Counted from the first letter of the stretch, positions 40,411 to 50,419 are shown. The stretch: DNA of 64,000 nt from Mesorhizobium qingshengii (GCF_900103325.1 NZ_FMXM01000007.1:124001-188000), one strand, 5' to 3'. The notes: generated from the letters alone by a model not told the origin. Made by a program: numbers and translations.

Positions 40411-41478
40411 ATGCACAAACGCCGTCTCGGTCGGACCGATCTCCTTGTTACCCAGATTTGCCTGGGTTCGATGACCTGGGGCCAGCAGAACACCGAGGCC
40501 GAAGGCCACGCCCAGATGGATCTGGCCTTTTCGCGCGGCGTCAACTTCATCGACACGGCCGAACTCTACCCGATCCCGCCCAAGGCCGAGACACAAGGGC
40601 GGACAGAGAAGATCATCGGCAGCTGGATGAAGGCCAAGGGCAACCGCGACAAGGTGATCCTTGCCTCCAAGGTCGTCGGCCGCACGGCCAACAGCTGGTT
40701 TCGCGGCGACAGGCCGTCGCAATTGGTGCGCGCCGATATTTTTGACGCCATCGACAAATCGCTGGCCAAGCTTGGCACCGACTATCTTGACCTCTACCAG
40801 ATCCACTGGCCGGAACGGGATATTCCCTGGGGCGCCAATCCGACGCGTGTCGGGGCTGTGGCTCGGCGCGCCGATGCCGACGGCGCCCCGACCAACGAAA
40901 CGCCGATCGCCGAGACGCTTGCCGTCTTCGATGAATTGGTGAAGGCGGGAAAAATCCGTCATTTCGGCCTGTCGAACGAGAGTTCCTGGGGCGTGATGCG
41001 GTTCCTTGCCGAGGCCGACAAAGGGATCGGTCCGCGCGTCGCGTCGATTCAAAACGCTTATAATCTCGTCAACCGCACCTTCGAAGTGAACCTCGCCGAA
41101 GTCTGTGAGCGCGAGCAGGTGTCCTTGCTCGCCTATTCGCCGCTGGCGCAGGGCTACCTGACCGGCAAATACGACCATGGCGCGCGTCCGCAGGGCTCGC
41201 GTTCGCAGCTGTTCAACCGCGGCCAGCGCTACGAGACGCCGAATGCGGCCGAGGCACAGCTTGAGTACAACGAACTGGCGCGCTCCTTTGGTCTGGAACC
41301 GGCGCTGTTTGCCAATGCCTACGTGTCGAGCAGGCCCTTCGTTACGTCGAACATTGTCGGAGCCACCAGCGTCGAGCAGCTCGATATGGCGCTGTCTTCC
41401 GTCGATGTCGCCTGGACCGAAGAGATGCAGAAGGCGGTGGATGCCATTCACCAGCGGGTCGGCAATCCCTGTCCCTGA
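40411..41478 (+). CDS. Aldo/keto reductase
   Basis: 355 residues from ATG 40411 with GGAG upstream. Begins MHKRRLGRTDLLVTQICLGS. The catalytic tetrad region is visible: FIDTAELYPIPP (Asp, Tyr), ILASKVVG (Lys) and LYQIHWPERD (His). The NADPH-binding TSNIVGATSVEQLD is in place near the C-terminus. It is similar to the Tas-type AKRs. Substrate unknown. The cysteine-desulfurase-like gene lies 48 bases downstream on the same strand. Confidence 0.92.
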   Translation: MHKRRLGRTDLLVTQICLGSMTWGQQNTEAEGHAQMDLAFSRGVNFIDTAELYPIPPKAETQGRTEKIIGSWMKAKGNRDKVILASKVVGRTANSWFRGDRPSQLVRADIFDAIDKSLAKLGTDYLDLYQIHWPERDIPWGANPTRVGAVARRADADGAPTNETPIAETLAVFDELVKAGKIRHFGLSNESSWGVMRFLAEADKGIGPRVASIQNAYNLVNRTFEVNLAEVCEREQVSLLAYSPLAQGYLTGKYDHGARPQGSRSQLFNRGQRYETPNAAEAQLEYNELARSFGLEPALFANAYVSSRPFVTSNIVGATSVEQLDMALSSVDVAWTEEMQKAVDAIHQRVGNPCP

Positions 41479-41526
41479 TCGGACCTGAGTGCAGAATTGA
41501 CGAGGAATAACAAAGGGGTGGAGATA

Positions 41527-42795
41527 ATGGTGGACTTTCCTATCGAGGCAGTGCGTGGAAAGTTTCCCGCTCTCTCCCTGACCGACAAGGGCCGCCGGCG
41601 CATCTACCTCGACAACCCCGCCGGCACGCAGGTGCCGCAGACCGTCGCCGATGCGGTGTCGCATTGCCTGCTCGCCACCAATGCCAATCTCGGCGGCTAT
41701 TTCGAAACGACGATCGCTGCTCAAGCTGTCGTCGATGAGGCGCATCAGGCAATGGCCGATTTCCTCGGTGCGGCGAGCCCCGAGGAAATCATCATCGGCG
41801 CCAACATGACGACGCTGACCTACCACATGTCGCGTACGCTCGGCCGGACGATGAGGCCGGGCGACGAGATCATCCTTACCCGCATGGACCATGAGGGCAA
41901 TGTGTCGCCCTGGCTGCAACTTGCCGAGGACCTTGGTCTCGTCGTGCGCTGGCTGCCGTTCGACGAAAAGAGCTGGCAGGTCGAGGAGGCGGCGCTGGCC
42001 AGGCTGCTATCCGAGAAGACACGGCTGGTGGCGTTGAACTATGCCAGCAACCTGACTGGCTCGATCAATCGCGTGAAGGCGCTGACCGCGATCGCAAGAC
42101 AGGCAGGCGCTCTGGTCTATGTCGATGCCGTGCAGTTCGCGCCGCACGGCCTGATCGATGTGCAGGACCTCGGTTGCGATTTCCTGATCTGCTCGGCCTA
42201 CAAATTCTTCGGTCCGCACATGGGCATTTTGTGGGGCCGGCGTGACGTCATCGATGGTCTGAAGCCCTATAAATGCCGCTGCTCGTCGAACGGCCTGCCC
42301 GAGCGTTTCGAACTCGGAACACCGCAGATCGAACTGATGGCCGGCCTCACGGCCGCGGTCGATTATTTTACCGAGCTGGGCGCGGCGGCAGGCGAGAAGG
42401 GATCGCGAAGGCAGAAGATTGCCAAGGCGTTCGCGGTGTCGATCGCCTACGAGAACCCGCTGGCGCAAAGGCTGATCGATGGCCTGTCCGATATTTCAGG
42501 CCTGACCATCCATGGCATCACCGATCCGAAGCGGGTCAGTGATCGCGTACCGACCGTTTCCTTCACCGTCGACGGCATCGTGCCGGAGACGATCGTTCGG
42601 CAGATGAACGCCGAAAACATCTTCCTGTGGTCCGGCCATAACTACGCGTGGGAGATCGTCCATCAGCTCGGCATCCCAGCCGAGCATGGCGTCGTGCGCA
42701 TAGGCATCGCCCACTACAACACATCCGACGAAATCGACGAGACACTGGAGAGCGTGCATCGGGTTATCGCCATGCTCAGGCAGCAGCGCTCCTGA
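41527..42795 (+). CDS. Cysteine desulfurase-like class V aminotransferase
   Basis: 422 residues from ATG 41527, preceded by GGGGTGGAG; the in-frame TTG at 41497 is less likely. YLDNPAGTQVPQTVADAV and ANLGGYFETTIAAQAVVDEA are typical of the cysteine desulfurase-like subgroup (TIGR01976). The PLP lysine is in CSAYKFFGPHMG. An active-site cysteine loop like that of IscS/SufS is not obvious, so the true reaction may differ. Ends convergent with the polyamine-deacetylase-like gene. Confidence 0.88.
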   Translation: MVDFPIEAVRGKFPALSLTDKGRRRIYLDNPAGTQVPQTVADAVSHCLLATNANLGGYFETTIAAQAVVDEAHQAMADFLGAASPEEIIIGANMTTLTYHMSRTLGRTMRPGDEIILTRMDHEGNVSPWLQLAEDLGLVVRWLPFDEKSWQVEEAALARLLSEKTRLVALNYASNLTGSINRVKALTAIARQAGALVYVDAVQFAPHGLIDVQDLGCDFLICSAYKFFGPHMGILWGRRDVIDGLKPYKCRCSSNGLPERFELGTPQIELMAGLTAAVDYFTELGAAAGEKGSRRQKIAKAFAVSIAYENPLAQRLIDGLSDISGLTIHGITDPKRVSDRVPTVSFTVDGIVPETIVRQMNAENIFLWSGHNYAWEIVHQLGIPAEHGVVRIGIAHYNTSDEIDETLESVHRVIAMLRQQRS

Positions 42796-42810
42796 GGTCA
42801 GCTTGCATCT

Positions 42811-43839
42811 TCATCGCGCCTTGCCGCCGAAGCCGGTGAGGAATGCGGTGAGATTGTCACCGAGTTCGTCGCAGAGATAGCCACCTTCCTGCACGATGAC
42901 CGTCGGCAGGCCGAGCTTGGCGATGGCTTCGCCGATGCGTGAGAAGCCTGGCGTGGTTACGGAAAGCCCGCCAAACGGATCACCCTCGAACGCGTCGAGA
43001 CCGAGTGCCACGACCAGCGCGTCTGGCGAGAAGGCACGGATGCGCTGGAACGCAACCTCAAGCGCCCCGAGAAACGCGGCGTCGGCGGATTTGCGCGGCA
43101 GGGGCAGGTTGAAATTATAGCCGAGGCCCGGCCCTTCGCCGCGTTCGTCGGCATGGCCCCAAAAGAATGGATAGAAGCGCACCGGATCGGCATGCAGCGA
43201 GACGGTGAGCACATCGGGCCGCGCATAGAAGATGCCTTGCGTGCCATTGCCATGATGCAGGTCGACATCGAGGATCGCCGCGCGCGATGCCGTCTTGCGC
43301 AGGACCTGAGCCGCAACCGCCGAATTGTTGATGAAGCAGAAGCCGCCGGCGACATCGGCAAAGGCATGGTGGCCTGGCGGGCGACACAGCGCGTAGGCGG
43401 CCGGTGCGCCTGCCATCACGGATTCGGCGGCTTCGACCGCGCTCCAGGCGCTCCATAGCGCGCTTTGCCAGGTCTCGCCCGAGATCGGACAAGCGGTGTC
43501 GGCCATGTGATAGCCGGCCTGGCCGACCGCCGAGGCCGGATAGGAGCCGTTGCGCGCGATCGGATGGATGTTGGGGATCACTTCCGCCGACGCGCCCTCG
43601 ATGCGCTGCCAGCGCGTATAGATGTGTTCGAGGAAATCGAGATACTCCGGCGTGTGCACCGCCGCGACCGGACCGAGCCCGTGATTGCGCGGCCGCTCGA
43701 TCGTGCAGCCGGCGGATTTTGCACCGGCTAACAATCTTTCGACCCGCTCCGGTTTTTCCGGATTGGGCTGCGCGGCACCGCTCGAAAGGAACGCCTTGGG
43801 GTCATGGCGCTTCTGTTCCTCGGCATAGAAGGCTTTCAT
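42811..43839 (-). CDS. Acetylpolyamine amidohydrolase / histone-deacetylase family
   Basis: 342 residues. Zinc-dependent deacetylase: the histidine pair is in RPPGHHAF (His157, His158), zinc ligands in DVDLHHGNG (Asp193, His195) and GLDAFEGDP (Asp282), and the oxyanion tyrosine in QEGGYLCDE (Tyr321). The N-terminus matches bacterial AphA-type enzymes that remove acetyl groups from short acetylated amines. Last gene of the nine-gene operon, overlapping the acetyltransferase gene by 4 bases. Proposed here to release 4-aminobutyrate from 4-acetamidobutyrate; that substrate is inferred from the operon. Confidence 0.92.
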   Translation of the reverse strand: MKAFYAEEQKRHDPKAFLSSGAAQPNPEKPERVERLLAGAKSAGCTIERPRNHGLGPVAAVHTPEYLDFLEHIYTRWQRIEGASAEVIPNIHPIARNGSYPASAVGQAGYHMADTACPISGETWQSALWSAWSAVEAAESVMAGAPAAYALCRPPGHHAFADVAGGFCFINNSAVAAQVLRKTASRAAILDVDLHHGNGTQGIFYARPDVLTVSLHADPVRFYPFFWGHADERGEGPGLGYNFNLPLPRKSADAAFLGALEVAFQRIRAFSPDALVVALGLDAFEGDPFGGLSVTTPGFSRIGEAIAKLGLPTVIVQEGGYLCDELGDNLTAFLTGFGGKAR

Positions 43840-44354
43840 TCCTGCTCCCCATTCTCCGGCGCGTCGGCGAAGGCAAAAAAGGCCTCGCCGATGATCTTCT
43901 GCGTCTGCTCATAGCTCGACCAGGCGATGCCCAGCCTTTCGTAAAAGGCCTTGGCGCCCTCATTGTCGCTGTCGACAGACAGCCTCAGATAAACGCCGCC
44001 TTCTTTCCGACACTGTGCCGCGACGCGCCGCAGCAGGCGCTCGCCGATCTTGCGGCCGCGAAACCGGTCCTCGACATAGAGGTCCTGTACATAGACGCCA
44101 GGCCGCCCCATCCAGGTCGAAAAGATCGGGAAATAGAGGCACAGGCCGGCGAATTCGCCACCGACTTCGGCAATCAGGGTCGAGAACGCGGGTTTTTCGC
44201 CAAAGCCGTAGGTTCTGAGATCGTCCGCTGTCGAGATGATCTCCTCGGGCGCGCCGATGTGCGTGCCGAGTTTCAGGATCGCCGCGTGGATCGTTTCGAC
44301 ATCGTCGATCCGGCCGGGGCGAATGAGGACGTCATTGGATGTTGGTTTGATCAC
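43836..44354 (-). CDS. SSAT-like GNAT N-acetyltransferase
   Basis: 172 residues from GTG 44354. LIRPGRIDDVETIHAAILKL, the DLRTYGFGEKPAFSTLIAEV block and YVQDLYVEDRFRGRKIGERL place it near spermidine/spermine and thialysine acetyltransferases; the acetyl-CoA loop is RFRGRKIGERLL and the general-base region AKAFYERLGI. SSAT2-type enzymes acetylate the side-chain amine of lysine analogues, which suits a beta-lysine N6-acetyltransferase in this operon. The family call is seen; the substrate is inferred. Confidence 0.85.
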   Translation of the reverse strand: MIKPTSNDVLIRPGRIDDVETIHAAILKLGTHIGAPEEIISTADDLRTYGFGEKPAFSTLIAEVGGEFAGLCLYFPIFSTWMGRPGVYVQDLYVEDRFRGRKIGERLLRRVAAQCRKEGGVYLRLSVDSDNEGAKAFYERLGIAWSSYEQTQKIIGEAFFAFADAPENGEQE

Positions 44355-44363
44355 GATCGTATC

Positions 44364-45293
44364 TCAGAACGCCACCCGGTCGCCACCCTTGAGAGCCAGC
44401 ATGTCGCGCGCTTCGGTGGGCGTGGCAACCTCCAGCGACAGCCCATCGAGAATGCCACGGATGCGGCGCACCTGATCGGCATTGGATTTCGCCAGCTGGC
44501 GGCCGTCATAGAGACTGTCCTCCAGCCCGACGCGGACATTGCCGCCCATTGCCGCGGCGATCGAGATCAGCGGCATCTGCTGGCGACCTGCGGCCAGCAC
44601 CGAGAACTGGTAACTGTCGCCGAACAGTTTGTCGGCGATCCGCTTCATGTGGACGAGATTGTCCGGATCGGCGCCGATGCCGCCCAGAATGCCCAACACG
44701 AACTGGATGAACAGCGGTCCCGTCACCAGCCCCCGGTCGCGAAAATGCGCCAGCGAATAAAGGTGGCCGACATCGTAGCACTCGAATTCGAAGCGCGTGC
44801 CGCAGCCCTTGCCCAGCCTCTCGAGAACGCCTTCCATGTCGGCGAACGTGTTCTTGAAGATGGTGTCGCGCGTGGCTTCCAGCAGCTTCGGCTCCCACTC
44901 GTGCTGCCACTCCCTTGGCTTGTCGAGCATCGGAAACAGCGCGAAGTTCATCGAGCCCATGTTGAGCGAGCACATTTCGGGCTCGGCCCGTAGCGGCGCC
45001 GCCAGCCGCTGGTCCAACGTCATCAGCGAGGAGCCGCCGGTGGTGATGTTGATCACCGCGTCGGTTGCCTGCTTGATGCGCGGCAGGAACTGCATGAACA
45101 CGTCCGGATCGGCGGTCGGCCGCCCATCCCTGGGGTCGCGGGCATGAAGATGCAGGATGGAGGCACCGGCTTCGGCGGCGGCGATCGCCTCGGTGGCGAT
45201 CTGGTCCGGCGTCACCGGCAGATAGGGCGACATCGACGGCGTGTGCACCGAGCCGGTAACGGCGCAGGTGATGATGACTTTACGTGGCGCCAT
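44364..45293 (-). CDS. Beta-keto acid cleavage enzyme (BKACE, DUF849)
   Basis: 309 residues. Family members condense a beta-keto acid with acetyl-CoA to give acetoacetate and a shorter acyl-CoA. ITCAVTGSVHTPSMSPYLPV at the start and the zinc ligands in ILHLHARDP (His48, His50) are diagnostic; the glutamate ligand is in the AAMGGNVRVGLEDSL block. Known substrates include 3-keto-5-aminohexanoate and dehydrocarnitine. The neighbouring acetyltransferase, aminotransferase and deacetylase suggest 3-keto-6-acetamidohexanoate here. Operon gaps on both sides are under ten bases. Confidence 0.93.
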   Translation of the reverse strand: MAPRKVIITCAVTGSVHTPSMSPYLPVTPDQIATEAIAAAEAGASILHLHARDPRDGRPTADPDVFMQFLPRIKQATDAVINITTGGSSLMTLDQRLAAPLRAEPEMCSLNMGSMNFALFPMLDKPREWQHEWEPKLLEATRDTIFKNTFADMEGVLERLGKGCGTRFEFECYDVGHLYSLAHFRDRGLVTGPLFIQFVLGILGGIGADPDNLVHMKRIADKLFGDSYQFSVLAAGRQQMPLISIAAAMGGNVRVGLEDSLYDGRQLAKSNADQVRRIRGILDGLSLEVATPTEARDMLALKGGDRVAF

Positions 45294-45296
45294 TTT

Positions 45297-46688
45297 TTAC
45301 CCCTGGCCTGCGACCGGCAGGTCGAGTTCGGCGGCCAGAACTTCCAGCGAGTCGCCGATAATGGAGACGATCTCGCCAACCTGCTCCCTGGTGACGATCA
45401 TCGGCGGCGCGACCATGAAATTGTCGCCGTCGACGCCGCCCTTGACCCTGCGGCCGTAGATGATCAGTCCGCGCTCATAAGCGAGGTCGAGCAGCCGCTG
45501 CGTGGCTTTCTTGTTCTGGTCGATCGGTCTCAGAGTCTCGGGATCGGCAACCATCTCGGCGCCCGTGAGCAGGCCCTTGCCGCGCACGTCGGCGATGAAC
45601 GGAAACCGCTTCGCCAGCCCCTTTAGCCCGTCCATCAAAACGTCGCCCATGGCGGCCGCATTGGCGATCAGGTCCAGCCGATCCATTTCGCCCAGCACGG
45701 CAAGTCCGGCGGCGCAGGCCAACGGATTGCCGGCATAGGTGTGGCCGTGCTGGAATCCGCCCGAGGCAAGCAGCGGTTGCACCAGCCGCATCGGTGCGGC
45801 GAGCGCGCCAAGCGGCGCGTAGCCCGAGCCCAGCCCCTTCGACAGTGCGACGATGTCGGGTTTGCAGTTCCAGTGGTCGCCGCCGAGGAATTTTCCGGTG
45901 CGGCCGGCGCCGCACATCACTTCGTCGTGGATCAGCAGGATGCCGTAGCGGTCGCAGATCTCACGAATGCGCGGATAGTAGCTGTCCGGCGCCACCAGCG
46001 CCGCGGTGGCCGCACCGCCGATCGGTTCCATGATGAAGGCAACCACGCTGTCTGGGCCCTCGGCCAGGATCTTCTCCTCCAGCATGTCGGCATAGCGGAT
46101 GCCGCGCTGTTCCATCGAAAGATTGTCGCGGTCGCGCCATGCGGTTGGCGCCGGCACGGTCGGCATAACGCGCATCATCGGCGTGAAGGTCTCGGCCAGC
46201 GCATCGTCGCCGGTAATGGAGAGCGAACCCAAGGTGCCGCCGTGATAGGAGGGAAAGCGCGCGATCACTTTCCAGCGGCTTACTTGGCCGGTGGCGACCG
46301 CCCACTGCCGCGCCAGCTTGATGCAGGACTCCGTCGCTTCCGAGCCACCCGAGACGAAGAAGATGCGGTCCATGCCTTCCGGCAGCTTGCTGGCCAGTTG
46401 CCCCGCCAAGTCCTCCGCCGGCTCGTTCTCGAAATGCAGCCGATAGGCGAAGGTGGCGCGATCCATCTGCCGTTTCATCGCGTCGAGCACGTTGCGGTTG
46501 GAATGGCCGATATTGGCGACCATCGGGCCGCTCGAGCCGTCGATGAAGCGGCGGCCGTCCTGCGTCCACATATAGATGCCTTCGGCGCGATCGATCAGCG
46601 GCCGGCGCAGGCTGGACAGGTAGAACAGATGCGAAGGTGGCCGGGCGTCAGTGTTGGCAGCGGCTGTCTGGGGAAGGGCTTTCGACAT
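45297..46688 (-). CDS. Class III PLP-dependent aminotransferase
   Basis: 463 residues from ATG 46688, one base after the upstream gene's stop. The PLP lysine is Lys284 in ALSKGLGSGYAPLGA, the cofactor aspartate in LLIHDEVMCGAGRTG, and FVSGGSEATESCIKLARQW binds the phosphate. Class III enzymes act on omega- or beta-amino groups. In this operon it would supply the beta-keto acid for the BKACE enzyme, for example by transamination of C3 of N6-acetyl-beta-lysine. Substrate inferred. Confidence 0.92.
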   Translation of the reverse strand: MSKALPQTAAANTDARPPSHLFYLSSLRRPLIDRAEGIYMWTQDGRRFIDGSSGPMVANIGHSNRNVLDAMKRQMDRATFAYRLHFENEPAEDLAGQLASKLPEGMDRIFFVSGGSEATESCIKLARQWAVATGQVSRWKVIARFPSYHGGTLGSLSITGDDALAETFTPMMRVMPTVPAPTAWRDRDNLSMEQRGIRYADMLEEKILAEGPDSVVAFIMEPIGGAATAALVAPDSYYPRIREICDRYGILLIHDEVMCGAGRTGKFLGGDHWNCKPDIVALSKGLGSGYAPLGALAAPMRLVQPLLASGGFQHGHTYAGNPLACAAGLAVLGEMDRLDLIANAAAMGDVLMDGLKGLAKRFPFIADVRGKGLLTGAEMVADPETLRPIDQNKKATQRLLDLAYERGLIIYGRRVKGGVDGDNFMVAPPMIVTREQVGEIVSIIGDSLEVLAAELDLPVAGQG

Positions 46689-46689
46689 G

Positions 46690-48333
46690 TCAGGACTTTC
46701 TGAGGTAACGATCGAGAACATTCTGGGTGACGCGTTCGACCATCGGGTCTTGTCTTAGCAGGCCGGCCACCCATTCGCAGCTTCCGGCATGGAACACCTC
46801 GCCCTTGCCGCGCGGGAAATTGACGATCATGCCATTGCCGCGTTTGACTTTTTCCAGGTTGGCGTCGCTCGCCTCGCCGAACAGCGTTTCGGCGGTGAAG
46901 CGGCCATCCTCGTCGGTGAGGAACTGGTCCTCGATCGGGATATCGGCGCTTTCCTCCACCTGGCTGGCCATGCCGACGGCAAGAACCTGCAGGCCATCCG
47001 GAGCACCGCTGGTGGCGGTGGGGTAGGGCAGGCCGCCGCGTATCTCGAAGTCGAGCCCATCAACCTCATAGCCATAGACATGGCTGTCGGAGCCGAGCAG
47101 GTCGCCATAATAGATGCCGGTGCCGGCGAAGGCCCAATGCTCCGGCCTGTAGACCGGAAAGCCGCGCACGCCGCGCGGCGCACAGCCGCCCCAGCCGGTG
47201 TAGACGCCACGCGTCGCGTTGAGCCCGAAGGTCGCCGAACCAGGACGGCCGATTTCCGGCGCCTCCCAGGAGTTGGTGGCGCGGGTGACATCTCCGCTGC
47301 GATAGGCTGGGTCCTCGGCGCGGGCGCGGTATTTGAAGCAGACCTGCCGGCGGCCCTCGTCTTCCAGCCGCGTCTGCCACATGAAATTGCCGGCAAAGCG
47401 CGCCGCATGGCCGCCGCGTTCGACATAATGGTCGACGGCATCACGCATCTCCCAGGTCCAGTATTCGTCATGGCCGACGAAGGCAGCGCAGTCGTAACCG
47501 TCGAGAATATCAGGCGAGAAATGCAGATCGTGCTGGCTGGCGAGATCGACGGCATAGCCGGCCCGCTCGGCGAAGCGGAAGAAGTGGCTGTCGTAGCTGG
47601 CCCAGCCCGACGAGGCGTATTTCTTCGAATGACCGGTGGCGAGCGCCCACTCCATATGCGGATAGCGCGGTATCGTCTTCGGCGGCACGGCGACTTCAAG
47701 TGGCACGCGCGGTGCGTCTTTTGGCAGCACGACGAAGCCACGGCACCACGGGCGTTGCGTCGACACGATGGGCGAATACAGGTTGCGATCCGGTCCGGTA
47801 ATGCCCTGGTAGTGGTTGGAGCCGCCCCAGGTATTGTAGGCAAGCCAGGTTCCTGTCGCCGCCACTTGCAGCACACGGCCGGGTTTCTTGCCGGGCAGGG
47901 GAGCGACGATGAAAATATGGTGGCATTGGATCGGCTTGCCGTCGCGGCCATCGGCGGTCAGCGTCACCCGGTAGGCGCCGGACGGCCAATCGCTCCCGAC
48001 GGGAAATTCGAACGAAGCTTCCCAGCCGCAACCCTCGGCCGAGCACTGGTCGGGCGTGTCCTGCCAGCGCGCCGCGATGCCCGATTTCTCGAACACCCTG
48101 GTTTCGCTGCCGCCGTCCCGGGTGATCGTCATGCTGAACGCCGGTGCCGTTGAACTGACATGCAGCACGACCGTTTCGCTGGCCCGATAGGAAAAGCGGT
48201 CGCTGTAGCACCAGATCTCGCCGCGCTCGCCATCCATGCCTGGCCATTCATAGTAGTGGCCGCGTACCGCATGCCGGCGCTGTTCCGGCGTCAGTCCGAA
48301 ATCGGGAAATTCCGTGATCAATCTGGTCATCAT
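46690..48333 (-). CDS. N,N-dimethylformamidase large-subunit-like protein
   Basis: 547 residues. HYYEWPGMDGERGEIWCYSD, the block GTWLAYNTWGGSNHYQGITG and the C-terminal PEHWAFAGTGIYYGD and GEVFHAGSCEWVAGL resemble the large subunit of dimethylformamidase, an iron amidohydrolase; PEHWAF may hold a metal ligand. No small subunit gene is seen nearby. In the operon it is between transporter ATPase and aminotransferase, so it may hydrolyse an amide or N-methylated form of the imported compound. The role is inferred and uncertain. Confidence 0.78.
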   Translation of the reverse strand: MMTRLITEFPDFGLTPEQRRHAVRGHYYEWPGMDGERGEIWCYSDRFSYRASETVVLHVSSTAPAFSMTITRDGGSETRVFEKSGIAARWQDTPDQCSAEGCGWEASFEFPVGSDWPSGAYRVTLTADGRDGKPIQCHHIFIVAPLPGKKPGRVLQVAATGTWLAYNTWGGSNHYQGITGPDRNLYSPIVSTQRPWCRGFVVLPKDAPRVPLEVAVPPKTIPRYPHMEWALATGHSKKYASSGWASYDSHFFRFAERAGYAVDLASQHDLHFSPDILDGYDCAAFVGHDEYWTWEMRDAVDHYVERGGHAARFAGNFMWQTRLEDEGRRQVCFKYRARAEDPAYRSGDVTRATNSWEAPEIGRPGSATFGLNATRGVYTGWGGCAPRGVRGFPVYRPEHWAFAGTGIYYGDLLGSDSHVYGYEVDGLDFEIRGGLPYPTATSGAPDGLQVLAVGMASQVEESADIPIEDQFLTDEDGRFTAETLFGEASDANLEKVKRGNGMIVNFPRGKGEVFHAGSCEWVAGLLRQDPMVERVTQNVLDRYLRKS

Positions 48334-48338
48334 CGTAC

Positions 48339-49103
48339 TCAGGCGGAAAGGTATTTCTTGAGGAAGGTGCGGGTGCGTTCTTTCTGCGGCGCGCGGAAGA
48401 TATCGGCCGGCGGGCCCTCTTCCACCACCACGCCGCCGTCCATGAACAGCACTCTGTCCGCCACTTCGCCGGCAAAGCGCATCTCATGCGTTACGATGAG
48501 CATGGTCATATGTTCGGCGGCAAGCTGTTTCATCACCGCGTTGACTTCGTCGACGAGTTCGGGATCGAGCGCCGAGGTGGCTTCGTCGAACAGCATCACC
48601 TTGGGCTGCATCGCCAGCGCGCGGGCAATCGCCACACGCTGCTTCTGTCCGCCCGAAAGCCGCGAGGGATAGGCGTCGATCTTGTCGGCGAGCCCGACCT
48701 TGGACAAGAGAGCAAGCGCCAGCGCACGGGCTTCGGCTTTCGGCATGCCTTTCAGGATCACTGGCCCCATCGTGATGTTCTCGATCACGGTCAGATGCGG
48801 GAACAGGTTGAAGTGCTGAAACACCATGCCCATCTGCTGGCGCACCTTGTTGATGTGCCGTTCGAAAGCCTGGCCATGCAGCGGCTGGTTGACCTGCACA
48901 CCGTCGAGCCAGACTTCGCCGCCGTTGAGCGATTCCAGATGGTTGATGGAGCGCAATAGCGTGCTCTTGCCGGAGCCGCTCGGCCCGATGATCGCCACGA
49001 TCTGCCCGCGCTCGACCGACAGGTCGATGCCTTTGAGGACTTCGACTGCGCCGAACGATTTGCGCGCGCCGCGAACCTCGACCATTGGCGGGCGCAAGCT
49101 CAT
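48339..49103 (-). CDS. Polar amino acid ABC transporter ATPase
   Basis: 254 residues from ATG 49103, which overlaps the permease stop by 4 bases. Walker [11 protein letters not shown]-loop [16 protein letters not shown], signature [15 protein letters not shown] and Walker [15 protein letters not shown] are all present. This sequence type (GlnQ/HisP family) energises import of basic or polar amino acids. The ATP-binding partner of the two permeases and binding protein upstream. The reading frame upstream of 49103 is a shadow of the permease gene. Confidence 0.96.
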   Translation of the reverse strand: MSLRPPMVEVRGARKSFGAVEVLKGIDLSVERGQIVAIIGPSGSGKSTLLRSINHLESLNGGEVWLDGVQVNQPLHGQAFERHINKVRQQMGMVFQHFNLFPHLTVIENITMGPVILKGMPKAEARALALALLSKVGLADKIDAYPSRLSGGQKQRVAIARALAMQPKVMLFDEATSALDPELVDEVNAVMKQLAAEHMTMLIVTHEMRFAGEVADRVLFMDGGVVVEEGPPADIFRAPQKERTRTFLKKYLSA

Positions 49104-49759
49104 CGGGAAACCTCCACGTTCCGTTCGAACCGACGCAGACCTGCTTCGAGCACGAGGTTGAGAATATAGTAGAGCGCCGCCGCCGTGATGTAGAATTCGA
49201 ACGGCCGGAACGTTTCGCTGATCGCCTGCTGGGCTGAATGAACCAGCTCGGCGATGCCGATGACCGAGACGATGGAGGATTCTTTCAGCAGCGCGATCAG
49301 GTTGCTCCCGATTGGCGGGGCCGTGTTGCGGATAGCCTGCGGGATCACGACGTAGCGCAGCGTCTGCCATTTGCCGAAGCCGATACTGCGTGCGCCTTCG
49401 GTCTGGCCGACATCGACGGCGACGATGCCGGCGCGGATGACGTCTGCATTGTAGACGGCAAAATGCAGGCCAAGCCCGACGATGCCGGCGGCAAGGGCGG
49501 GAATGTCGATGCCGATCTGCACCAGGCCGAAATAGATCAGGAAGAGCTGCAGCAGCAGCGGCGTGCCCATGAAAACCCACATGAAGACACGCACGGGATA
49601 GGCGACGATCAACGGCGCGTAGAGCACTGTGACCGCGAACAGAATACCGAAGACGAAGCTGAGCGCTCCTGCCGACACCGTGAGCAGCGCGGTCCACCAG
49701 GCGCCAGTCAACAAGAGGTCCCAGTAGGGCGCGACGATGGTGAAATCGAGACCTTGCAT
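49100..49759 (-). CDS. Polar amino acid ABC transporter permease
   Basis: 219 residues, integral membrane, with the HisMQ family pattern [20 protein letters not shown] near the start and the ATPase-docking loop [20 protein letters not shown] before [20 protein letters not shown]. About five membrane segments. Forms a heterodimeric channel with the second permease upstream, 12 bases away. Gene is coupled to the ATPase gene. Confidence 0.95.
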   Translation of the reverse strand: MQGLDFTIVAPYWDLLLTGAWWTALLTVSAGALSFVFGILFAVTVLYAPLIVAYPVRVFMWVFMGTPLLLQLFLIYFGLVQIGIDIPALAAGIVGLGLHFAVYNADVIRAGIVAVDVGQTEGARSIGFGKWQTLRYVVIPQAIRNTAPPIGSNLIALLKESSIVSVIGIAELVHSAQQAISETFRPFEFYITAAALYYILNLVLEAGLRRFERNVEVSR

Positions 49760-49771
49760 AGCGCTCTCCGA

Positions 49772-50419
49772 TCAGACGATTGCGAAGCGCTTGTCGAGCA
49801 AATCGACGATGCGGGCGACGGCGTAGACCATGATCATATAGAGCAGGGCGGCAACGCCGAAGATCTCGAACGGCTTGTAGGTGGAGCCGATGAAGCGTTG
49901 GGCCGTGTAGGTGAGTTCCACGACCGAAATTGTCGACACCAGTGCTGATCCCTTCAACAGAGCGACCGTATTGACGCCGAGCGGCCGTATCATCAGCCGC
50001 GCGGCCTGCGGCAGCACGACCTTGCGCAACGTCTGGAAACGGCTGAAGCCGATTGTGCGCGCAGCTTCGGCCTGGCCTCTGTCGACCGCGACCAGCGCGC
50101 CGCGGATCGATTCCGCCATATAGGCGCCGATGTTGAGGCCGAGGCCGATGACGCCTGCCGCGAACGGATCCAGATTGATGCCGATTTGCGGGCCGCCGAA
50201 ATAGAGCACGAAGAGCTGGATCAGGCAGGGCGTGCCGCGAAACAGGCTGACATAGAGGGTGCCGATGGCCCGCGGGATCGCGGACCTCGACATCTTGGCG
50301 GCCGCGGCCAGTGCCGCGGCCGCCAGGCCCAGGATCAGGGCCAGCACTGTGATCTCGATCGTCACCAGCGCGGCTTCCACGAAGAACGGGAAGACGCGCT
50401 GCATCAAGGAGAAATCCAT
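49772..50419 (-). CDS. Polar amino acid ABC transporter permease
   Basis: 215 residues from ATG 50419, beginning [20 protein letters not shown]. HisMQ family: [20 protein letters not shown] and the cytoplasmic docking loop [20 protein letters not shown] then [23 protein letters not shown] 50419 has AAGGAG-like sequence upstream in the reverse direction weakly; GTG-like alternatives upstream are not needed. Partner of the next permease and the GlnQ-type ATPase. Confidence 0.95.
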   Translation of the reverse strand: MDFSLMQRVFPFFVEAALVTIEITVLALILGLAAAALAAAAKMSRSAIPRAIGTLYVSLFRGTPCLIQLFVLYFGGPQIGINLDPFAAGVIGLGLNIGAYMAESIRGALVAVDRGQAEAARTIGFSRFQTLRKVVLPQAARLMIRPLGVNTVALLKGSALVSTISVVELTYTAQRFIGSTYKPFEIFGVAALLYMIMVYAVARIVDLLDKRFAIV

